DNA of 64,000 nucleotides from CAYXPR01 sp964467255 (lineage in GTDB: Bacteria > Pseudomonadota > Alphaproteobacteria > Rickettsiales > RGZB01): positions 1 to 64,000 of the forward strand of contig CAYXPR010000005.1 in the NCBI GenBank assembly GCA_964467255.1, in the 5' to 3' direction. This document shows, piece after piece, positions 18,071 to 24,727 of this stretch. Position numbers and translations under genes: made by a program. A model generated the notes under the pieces. That model saw only the letters and a list, made by a program, of their open reading frames with translations. It was not told the DNA's origin and made no database searches. Position 1 is the stretch's first letter, and each line of letters begins with the position of its first letter.

Positions 18071-19429
18071 TTAATGGTCGTGGCTTGCGCCAGATTTTTC
18101 GATGTCAGCGCGGATTAGGAAGCTATTTTCGCTGACATACCGTGTTCCGGGCTTGATACCACTCAACACCTCAACCCATTCTCCATCATTGGTTCCCAGC
18201 TCTAGCATTCGCACTTCGTAAGTTTCACCTACCTGTGCGAACACCACCGTGAAATCGCGGAAACGCTGCAATGCGCTGGACTTAACCGCCAGCGGCACTT
18301 CACGCTCTGTCACCACCACATCGCCGCGCACCGTCATGCCGGAGCGCCATTGCCCTTGGGCGTTATCAATCGTTACCCGCGCTACCACCGTCTGGCTGGA
18401 TTTTTCAGTGACAGGCAGGAGCGAATTAATTGTACCAAGCGTTTCGGTTTTTCCTTCCACACTGCGCACACGAATCGGCTGGCCGACTTTTACTCTGTCC
18501 AAATCGCGCTGGAATACATGAAATTCAGCCCACAAGTTGGAAAGATTAGCCACGGTAAAAAGTGGCATTTCACCTGCTACTTCACCGATATTGGCATTGC
18601 GGCTGAGAATCACGCCCGAAATGGGAGACTTCACTGCATAGACCTGTAAGCTCTCATTACTCTCCACGGTTGCCAGTACATCGCCGGCCTTTACTGCTTC
18701 GCCAAGACCTTTCTTGACGCTGCGGATTACCCCCGGAAAACGCGCCTTTACGTTGGCAGTGGCATTCGGATTCAGCACGATGCGTCCGGTTAGGCCAATC
18801 GTTTCGCACACGGTCGCGGGACCCGCTTCCTCAGTTTTTACACCGGAGATTTCAGCTGATTCTTTGGTGATGGTAGTGCGGCCCTCATAAGAAGCAAAAG
18901 ACCATTCATAGGTTCTTCCGTCATAAACCGCCTTCACGCCTACATCAAAAGAATGCGGCTCTTCCACAGTGTTACTGCCCATAAGTGCCCCATCTTTGGG
19001 GTTAAAAGTGAACGGATTTACCTCGCCATCAAGCCGCTTAAGCTCTATCGTCAATTGGACTTTGGAAGGATCGAGCAGCTTATCGTCTTCATAAGCAAAA
19101 ACGCGGAATTGCGGTGGCACACCATCTTCAAAAATGGTGACTTCAATCGCAAAATCATCTTTCTTCAGTAACCGACCATTATTGGGTCCGCGCTCAAATT
19201 CTTCTGCAGCCTCCTCCCCGTGCCCATGTTCATCTTCATCGCTTTGCCCGTGATCGCCGCCTTCGGTATGGTCATCCTTATGCTCATCGCCATGGCCATG
19301 CTCGTCTTTATCAGCATGGGCATGATTTTCCACCGACGGCTCTTTGTCGGATTCACCTAATGTAAGATACGCACCTCCAGCCACAGCTAAAAGAAGCGCC
19401 AAAACAATAAGACTGCGCTTATTGAGCAT
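18071..19429 (-). CDS. czcB: RND membrane-fusion (periplasmic adaptor) protein CzcB-type
   Basis: Periplasmic adaptor of 452 residues linking CzcA to CzcC. After an N-terminal anchor or signal (about 5-22) comes a His/Asp/Glu-rich tract (about 35-75, many HG, DEH and GHG steps), typical of CzcB and likely to bind zinc or cobalt. Then follow a lipoyl/barrel-sandwich region (GRIVLNPNATANVKARFPG...AVKSPISGVILSRNANIGE), a beta-barrel, and a membrane-proximal domain ending ENSFLIRADIEKSGASHDH. It overlaps czcC by 11 bp and precedes czcA by 11 bp. The His-rich tract supports divalent cation rather than organic substrate export. Confidence 0.92.
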   Translation of the reverse strand: MLNKRSLIVLALLLAVAGGAYLTLGESDKEPSVENHAHADKDEHGHGDEHKDDHTEGGDHGQSDEDEHGHGEEAAEEFERGPNNGRLLKKDDFAIEVTIFEDGVPPQFRVFAYEDDKLLDPSKVQLTIELKRLDGEVNPFTFNPKDGALMGSNTVEEPHSFDVGVKAVYDGRTYEWSFASYEGRTTITKESAEISGVKTEEAGPATVCETIGLTGRIVLNPNATANVKARFPGVIRSVKKGLGEAVKAGDVLATVESNESLQVYAVKSPISGVILSRNANIGEVAGEMPLFTVANLSNLWAEFHVFQRDLDRVKVGQPIRVRSVEGKTETLGTINSLLPVTEKSSQTVVARVTIDNAQGQWRSGMTVRGDVVVTEREVPLAVKSSALQRFRDFTVVFAQVGETYEVRMLELGTNDGEWVEVLSGIKPGTRYVSENSFLIRADIEKSGASHDH

Positions 19430-20765
19430 AAAATTCTCCTATGTTTTTCAATTTTGGCAAATGCACCGCAGCAAGCCTCTCAACATTTGCGAGTGACACA
19501 TGGTATTCCTTGAGCGCAAAAATATATTGCTGCTTAACAGCAAAGAGGCTGCGCTGAGCATCCAGCACTTCAAGATACGGGAAGCGACCTAATTCATAGC
19601 CCTCTCTTGCGAGTTTGAATGCTTTTTCAGCAGCAGGCAGCATTTCTGTCCTGATCGTTTCTGCCTCTACATAAGAATTCTCAAGCACTTGTTGTTGCGA
19701 AGTAAGAAGGGCTTTAATATCCAGAACCTTCTGCTTATTTATATGCTCGGCCCTTGCGAAGTCACTTCGGGCTTTTTCGATATTCCCTTGATTAGAATTC
19801 ATTACAGGCAGTGGCACCGAAACGCCCAAAATAAAAGCCTGATCTCCCGTATCTCTGAAATCTCTTATCCCAACATTAATCCGAGGATCTGGTATTGCAT
19901 TGGCTTGCTCTAGAGTCAGTCGCGCCCCCGCCTGCGCAAGTGTTGAGTTTAATTTTAGTAAATCCGGATTGGCATCAAGAATTTCTTCCGCCTGCGTTGT
20001 GATGGGCAATTTTAGTGCAAAAAAAGGCTCCGTATCTAAGGCGGCCTCAAAACTCTCCACACCCAACAATACGGAAAGGTTCTTTTGCGCTGTAACATGT
20101 TCGCGTGTTGCTTTATCAAGCGCAACCGATGCGATTGACCGCTCCACTTCCGCACGATTTTTTTGAATGAGAGGAGCAGCTGCTGCGCCAACACGCTTGC
20201 TGACAGATTTCAACACATCTTCCGCAAGCTCTTTTTGCTCAGTGGCAATCCTTACATTTTCTTCTGCCTCTATAAAAGAAGCATACGCAATTGTAATATC
20301 ACGCACCAAGTCTAATGCTATCGCCTGATGCTCAAGGTTGGCGATTTCTAAGCCTTTCCCTGCAATGGCTTTGCGCGCAGAAACCTTGCCCCCAAGCTCA
20401 ATAGTTTGTGATGCGCCAAATGTTATTTCAGCGCCGTCCGTACCTTTATAAGGGCCACCACCTGCAACATTTTCTACTTCAACACCAAGCTCTGGATTTA
20501 TAAGCGCACCCGCCTGCTTATTTTCACCCTCCGCCATTGCCACACCGGCAGCAAAAGCCTTGATTTGTGGCGACTGACGCAAGCCGATGGAAATGACCTG
20601 ATTTAAGGTAACTTTCTCTGCTGGTTGCGCTTGCTTCGCATCGCGAGGCACCATAGAAGCTGGCAATTTAGAATGATCTTTTTGCGCAGACGCTTCTTTT
20701 GCATAAGATGGTTGGCTAGCCAACACCGTGGCACACAACAACCATAACATTTTTTTGTAATACAT
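19419..20765 (-). CDS. czcC: Outer-membrane efflux protein CzcC-type
   Basis: TolC-like outer-membrane factor of 448 residues. It has a signal peptide (ending near SQPSYA), a basic segment, and then two OEP repeats with long amphipathic helices (for example VTLNQVISIGLRQSPQIKAF and AEEILDANPDLLKLNSTLAQ). The paired pattern PELGVEVENVAGGGPYKGTD / DPRINVGIRDFRDTGDQAF is the usual duplicated strand region. It is the first of the three structural efflux genes; its C-terminus (EFYAQ) overlaps czcB, indicating coupling. Confidence 0.9.
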   Translation of the reverse strand: MYYKKMLWLLCATVLASQPSYAKEASAQKDHSKLPASMVPRDAKQAQPAEKVTLNQVISIGLRQSPQIKAFAAGVAMAEGENKQAGALINPELGVEVENVAGGGPYKGTDGAEITFGASQTIELGGKVSARKAIAGKGLEIANLEHQAIALDLVRDITIAYASFIEAEENVRIATEQKELAEDVLKSVSKRVGAAAAPLIQKNRAEVERSIASVALDKATREHVTAQKNLSVLLGVESFEAALDTEPFFALKLPITTQAEEILDANPDLLKLNSTLAQAGARLTLEQANAIPDPRINVGIRDFRDTGDQAFILGVSVPLPVMNSNQGNIEKARSDFARAEHINKQKVLDIKALLTSQQQVLENSYVEAETIRTEMLPAAEKAFKLAREGYELGRFPYLEVLDAQRSLFAVKQQYIFALKEYHVSLANVERLAAVHLPKLKNIGEFYAQ

Positions 20766-20864
20766 GGGTTCTCACCGCTAATCCTTTAATAAAAATGCTA
20801 TAGGAAACAATGCGGGCATGACGCAAACAGCGTACATGCAGCGCATGCCTATAAATAAAGGGAG

Positions 20865-21170
20865 TTAAACGTGAGAGGGGGGTTCTAAGAGAGGGCCGGG
20901 AGCATAAAGGTGCATGGCTCTATCATGACGAATAGAAAAGCCAATCAATGAAAACGCTGACACGAAGTCATCCGTTGACACCATGGGCACACCAGAAACC
21001 TGAGCATGGCAACAACAATGATGCAAAACATTTACGTGCTTGGAGTCTTTTGATGAAGAATTATCTTGGTCACTGCACTCCGGAGTATCACAAAGCAACT
21101 CCGCGTTCGCAAGCACGGGGCCCGCAACCAAAGAAATAACCACAAGTATCATCCAAAGCGTATGCTTCAT
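20865..21170 (-). CDS. Small Cys/His-rich secreted protein upstream of czcC
   Basis: Protein of 101 residues with a signal peptide (about 1-22, ending VLANA). The mature part has Cys-rich pairs (LLCDTPECSD) and the strong metal-ligand cluster VNVLHHCCCHAQ, then ends YAPGPLLEPPSHV. It stands at the head of the efflux operon and resembles, in size and composition, the small periplasmic CzcI/DUF2946-like proteins found beside metal-efflux genes. A role in metal binding or in modulating the efflux system is inferred, not shown. Confidence 0.6.
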   Translation of the reverse strand: MKHTLWMILVVISLVAGPVLANAELLCDTPECSDQDNSSSKDSKHVNVLHHCCCHAQVSGVPMVSTDDFVSAFSLIGFSIRHDRAMHLYAPGPLLEPPSHV

Positions 21171-21250
21171 ATGGATGTGATGATAACATTAGCAGGGTAT
21201 CTTTGCAAAGCACAAAGGCGAAAAATAAATTATCAATATAATACAATCAG

Positions 21251-21349
21251 TTATCGGGGCCGGGTGAAGTATTTGGGCCAGAGTTTTTTAAGCGCTGCCG
21301 TATCCAGCGCCTCTAACTCAATAAGCTGTTGTTTGATGTCCTGTGGCAT
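21251..21349 (-). pseudogene. Truncated second copy of DUF2924 (first 32 codons)
   Basis: From the ATG at 21347-21349 the frame reads MPQDIKQQLIELEALDTAAL, then KKLWPKYFTRP, Arg and a stop at 21251-21253. This is nearly the same as the start of the DUF2924 protein at 14096-14533, but it ends where the similarity ends. It keeps the leader and AAAGGAG but not the hairpin. It is a remnant left on the far side of the czc cluster. Confidence 0.8.
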
Positions 21350-21409
21350 TGCCTGAGCAGCTCCTTTCGTTGTTACCCAAGCAATGCTTCCTTTCAGGGC
21401 GAAGTCGAG
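21256..21409. repeat. 154-bp direct repeat, copy B
   Basis: Gap-free match to 14440-14593. Both copies start GGGGCCGGGTG and end GAAGTCGAG. Beyond these points the two flanks differ entirely, so the endpoints are sharp. The distance between the copies is about 6.8 kb and contains the whole efflux operon. Confidence 0.85.
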
Positions 21410-21431
21410 CAGAAAGATCAAGCTTCTTCAT

Positions 21432-21899
21432 TTAATCTTCATACCATTCTTTATTCTCTTTATTAGCCGCTTTTTGCTGTATTTTCTCGTCATATGTTTC
21501 ATCATCGATAGGGGGCTTGCTTGAGCCCGGCGTGCCATATTTTCTTAAAAAATCCTCTATTGGCATAGTAGCGGGCACCACCAGCACGCCTGTTCTTTGA
21601 GAAGTAGAGGCTTGATCCATCAGTTTCTCTGCATACTCGAGTATCTCCTTAACATCCCTCCAGCGCCCTTCTTTAAGCGCGCGTGCGATGGCTCTACGGA
21701 GAAGACCTTCTTTCACAGACAATTTTTTGGTCTTGTCCTCAACGGACATATTAAGTTTTTCATCAAGAATTTTTTCCAAGATAGTCAAATGATCTTCATT
21801 CTTCTTAGGCCTTCCTCTGGGGTTGCCTGACTGCCCCGGCCTGAAGCGGCTGTGCTTCGGCGGATTCTTATAACCCGGTTTTTCATGGTTATTACTCAT
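21432..21899 (-). CDS. DUF5681-domain protein
   Basis: Protein of 155 residues from the ATG at 21899 (MSNNHEKPGYKNPPKHSRF). The N-terminal KNPPKHSRFRPGQSGNPRG stretch followed by RPKK is the DUF5681 hallmark. The remainder is helical and acidic, with KEGLLRRAIARALKEGRWRDV. DUF5681 proteins occur in prophage-like and mobile regions of alphaproteobacteria, often next to a ParB/methyltransferase gene as here; function is unknown. Its start overlaps the methyltransferase stop by 8 bp. The longer frame upstream is a shadow of the methyltransferase. Confidence 0.75.
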   Translation of the reverse strand: MSNNHEKPGYKNPPKHSRFRPGQSGNPRGRPKKNEDHLTILEKILDEKLNMSVEDKTKKLSVKEGLLRRAIARALKEGRWRDVKEILEYAEKLMDQASTSQRTGVLVVPATMPIEDFLRKYGTPGSSKPPIDDETYDEKIQQKAANKENKEWYED

Positions 21900-23196
21900 G
21901 GCTGCCTCCCTGGGCGTTAATTTTGAATTCTGCGCCGGTGACGGCATGCACTGGAATCTCACCCGTGTACTCATACCAACGCCTGAGGATGACGTCGCAG
22001 TAGCGAGGCTCGAGCTCAATGCCATAGGCAATGCGCTTGGTCTTCTCTGCGGCGATGATGGTGGTGCCTGAACCTGCAAAGGGGTCAAGAACAATCTCCC
22101 CGCGCTTGGTACAGTCTTTGATGGCATCCGCCACCATGGCCACGGGTTTAACCGTAGGGTGCATGGCAAGATCTTTCATACGGCCTTTGCGCATGGTATT
22201 CACCCCAGCATACTGCCATACATTGGTGCGGTACCGGCCATGCTTTCCGAGTTCCACGTTGTTGAGGTGCTTTCCGGTACCATTCTTGAAGACGAACACC
22301 AGCTCGTGCTGCGAACGATAGAGGCTGCCCATACCACCGTTATTCTTAGCCCAGACGCACAGGTTTTTCATTTCGCTATAGGCTCCCCGGCCTGCTGTCA
22401 TGATTTCATAAACATGGCGCCAATCCATGCAAATGTAATGAAGCGAACCATCGGCACTATATTTTTTGAGGTTTTGGAATACCGTGGTGAGGAAAGTAAC
22501 GAATTGAACTTCGGTCATCTCACCTGCCGCCATAGCGAATTCCTGGTGCTTGATTTTACCCAGGCCGCAAACATGGCCCTCGATAGGTACGTTATAAGGC
22601 GGGTCAGCTAAAACCATATCTGCCTTAGTACCCTGCAGGAGGGCCTGGTAAGTTTCCGGATTCAAAGAATCCCCGCAGATAAGCATGTGCTTGCCCATCC
22701 GCCATACATCGCCCAGCTGCGTAACAAACGGGCCATCGTCAGGCTCAGGAATAATATCTTCTTCCTTCACCTCTTCCGGAGTTTCTTTATCAGTGATGAT
22801 ATCAATTTCTGGCGTAGAGAAACCCGTGATCTCAACATCGAAGTCCACATCAATAGCAGAGAGGTGCTGAAGTTCTATGGCCAGGATTTCTTTATCCCAG
22901 CCGGAATTCATGGCCAGCTTATTGTCCGCTATCATGTAGGCCCTGATTTCATCTTTTGTAAGATGCTCAAGCCTAATAACTGGCACTTCCTCAATGCCGA
23001 GTTCCTTGGCAGCCATCACGCGGCCATGACCAGCAACAATCTGGTCATCTTCATCGACAAGGACAGGGTTGGTGAAGCCAAACTTTTTAATACTGACAGC
23101 AAGCTGCTTAATTTGGCGATCAGAATGCGTGCGGGCATTGTTCGGGTGAGGCTTCAGGCTCTCAACCGGCAGGTTTTGAGTGAGAAATTTAGTCAT
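21892..23196 (-). CDS. ParB-N / DNA (N4/N6) methyltransferase fusion
   Basis: Protein of 434 residues. The N-terminal ParB/Srx-like domain (about 1-95: HPNNARTHSDRQIKQLA, IVAGHGRVMAAKELG) is fused to a type II-style methyltransferase. The methyltransferase has ADMVLADPPYNV (catalytic DPPY) followed by the substrate region, then KPVAMVADAIKDC and VLDPFAGSGTTIIAAEKTKR (SAM-binding FxGxG). The order DPPY before FxGxG indicates a beta-class enzyme. This fusion is common on phages and mobile elements and usually acts as an orphan methylase. It is transcribed in the same direction as the PD-(D/E)XK gene upstream, so a modification partner role is possible. Confidence 0.9.
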   Translation of the reverse strand: MTKFLTQNLPVESLKPHPNNARTHSDRQIKQLAVSIKKFGFTNPVLVDEDDQIVAGHGRVMAAKELGIEEVPVIRLEHLTKDEIRAYMIADNKLAMNSGWDKEILAIELQHLSAIDVDFDVEITGFSTPEIDIITDKETPEEVKEEDIIPEPDDGPFVTQLGDVWRMGKHMLICGDSLNPETYQALLQGTKADMVLADPPYNVPIEGHVCGLGKIKHQEFAMAAGEMTEVQFVTFLTTVFQNLKKYSADGSLHYICMDWRHVYEIMTAGRGAYSEMKNLCVWAKNNGGMGSLYRSQHELVFVFKNGTGKHLNNVELGKHGRYRTNVWQYAGVNTMRKGRMKDLAMHPTVKPVAMVADAIKDCTKRGEIVLDPFAGSGTTIIAAEKTKRIAYGIELEPRYCDVILRRWYEYTGEIPVHAVTGAEFKINAQGGSHE

Positions 23197-23252
23197 CTAA
23201 GTCTCCATCATGGAGCTAGATGTCAATAATCCTGGAATAAGAAATAGGAGTA

Positions 23253-23295
23253 CCGACAAACTAGCATTGTTAAAATTTGAAATGCTATTTGTCGG
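23253..23295. other. Long hairpin between methyltransferase and nuclease genes
   Basis: CCGACAAA-c-TAGCATT pairs with AATGCTA-TTTGTCGG, a 15-bp stem with one bulged base and a 12-nt loop. There is no T-run on either side, so a simple intrinsic terminator is unlikely. It lies 57 bp upstream of the methyltransferase start and may act as an attenuator, processing site or protein-binding site. The rest of the gap 23197-23457 shows nothing recognisable. Confidence 0.5.
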
Positions 23296-23457
23296 TGCTT
23301 GGGATTGGCCTCGTTAAAGGCACTAAACGTTAGCTTTAAGGAACCGCCGTAAGTTACTGGCTCCAACCGATCCGGTCCTGGACTTGCTACCAGCTATGGG
23401 TGAACGCTCCCGGATGAAGAGAACGTAACAAAACTTTTTAGAAATATCTACAGGTTT

Positions 23458-24432
23458 TTAGCCCACCTTCTTGATGAGCCATTCCACCAGCCCTGCACGC
23501 AGTACCATTGCGGAGAGTTTTTCCGGCCCGATGAGCGTCACGCGGACATCACTGGTTTGAAGCTCTGACGATGAAAAACTGTGATAGACATAGAAGAGCC
23601 TAGAAAGCCCCCAGCGCGTGAATTGCTCTACATACTCATCAAGCTGCTGCTGGTTGGTTTTTGATTTCACCTGCACCATGGCACGCTCACCTGTGCTGGG
23701 CAGGACTAGTTCAATATCCGTGGTTTTAAGACCATCCCCTACGACACTCACTCGCTGCCATCCGCTTTGGCTAAAGATGAGGTCCACCAGCAGTTCAAAA
23801 TCTTTCCAGTGAAGGAGTTTTAGAAGGTCGCAAATCGCATTCTCTAATGTTGCCTGTGATTCCTGGGCAGCGGCAACAGCCGGTATTGGTTCATCATTTA
23901 TTTTGCGGAGCAGATAATCCAGTAGCGCAGGTTTCACGTTACAGATGGTCCCCTGGTAACCTGCAATCTTTGTAAGCTCGCCGTTAAGGTCTAAAATCCG
24001 GAGAGGCTTGCCGCAGATACTTTGATTGCTCCACTTACCTTTAACACGTCTTAACCTGCTGCCATGAGGATGGAGATTCTCATCGTTACCAAGGTATTCC
24101 ACCACAGGCTCGGCAAAACACCACCATAGATATCCATCTGCAAACGTAATCCACAAGAGCTCAGGATTTGGGTCATAGAATGCTAGCACCTGCCTAGCAT
24201 GGTCACTGGCAGTTCCAGACCCGGGATGTGAAAAGATTGTGCGGATTGCTTCTTTGTCACCGCAAAGAGCCATGTCATGCGGCACCTCATGATATCCAAG
24301 TCGTAACGTAGCTTCTTTGAAGCAAAGTGATTCCCATGCCCCTCGGCTACCTAGCTTGATGTATCTTGCTGCCTTTGCAGCTACCTTAGCGGCATCCCCC
24401 ACAATCACTCCTTCTAGCAAAACGGCTACCAA
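23458..24432 (-). CDS. PD-(D/E)XK nuclease-fold protein (Mrr-like)
   Basis: Protein of up to 324 residues. The C-terminal part (about 205-300) has the restriction-endonuclease-like pattern: DFELLVDLIFSQSGWQRVSV, then TDIELVLP (D239) and MVQVKSKT (Q254, K256), the D-(E/Q)-x-K core of Mrr-type enzymes. The N-terminal 190 residues are unrecognised; they contain aromatic-rich WITFADGYLWWCF and may read the target. The start is uncertain: the open frame begins at TTG (24432) inside a perfect hairpin, and GTG codons at 24408 or 24402 are possible. It is followed on the same strand by the methyltransferase, which suggests a restriction-like unit. Confidence 0.65.
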   Translation of the reverse strand: MVAVLLEGVIVGDAAKVAAKAARYIKLGSRGAWESLCFKEATLRLGYHEVPHDMALCGDKEAIRTIFSHPGSGTASDHARQVLAFYDPNPELLWITFADGYLWWCFAEPVVEYLGNDENLHPHGSRLRRVKGKWSNQSICGKPLRILDLNGELTKIAGYQGTICNVKPALLDYLLRKINDEPIPAVAAAQESQATLENAICDLLKLLHWKDFELLVDLIFSQSGWQRVSVVGDGLKTTDIELVLPSTGERAMVQVKSKTNQQQLDEYVEQFTRWGLSRLFYVYHSFSSSELQTSDVRVTLIGPEKLSAMVLRAGLVEWLIKKVG

Positions 24433-24446
24433 TCTTTCGACTGGTA

Positions 24447-24594
24447 GCCGGGAGTTAAGAAGTCGTCGCTAGACAACCGCGGCAATCTTTGGCCGCGAGG
24501 CTTGGACATAATTGCCGCCTCCCGGCCATAAGGTCGGAAAACGGCATCAATGCGGTGATGCCAACCGCTAGCGACGAGGTTCTTACGCCCCGGC
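24447..24594. other. 148-bp palindromic, multi-hairpin element (structured RNA or MITE-like)
   Basis: The ends form a long interrupted stem: GCCGGG (24447-24452), TTAAGAA and TCGTCGCTAG (24463-24472) pair with CTAGCGACGA (24568-24577), TTCTTA and CCCGGC (24589-24594). Inside are three or four smaller hairpins: CGCGGC/GCCGCG, GAGGC/GCCTC, CCGGCC-ataa-GGTCGG and GGCATCA/TGATGCC. A further perfect 9-bp hairpin (24423-24450, CGGCTACCA/TGGTAGCCG) touches its left end. It fills the gap between the divergent Mrr-like and OLD-nuclease genes. The 65-codon minus-strand open frame through it is probably a by-product. The rest of the gap to 24727 holds only the OLD-nuclease leader. Confidence 0.6.
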
Positions 24595-24727
24595 GCAGAC
24601 ACGAAATCTGCACGTCGTAACAATCGCTTACTTGCGCATAAGAATCAAGGATTAGCGTAATTTTTCAAGAAAGGTGGCTTTTTTGGCCATATTGATTATT
24701 TTTACAACCTACACGCAGGGGTAGAAT

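Noticed and set aside
24426..24623. 65-codon minus-strand open frame through the palindromic element
   Set aside because: It lies wholly inside self-complementary sequence and lacks a ribosome binding site. The DNA or RNA structure is a better explanation, though coding cannot be wholly excluded.
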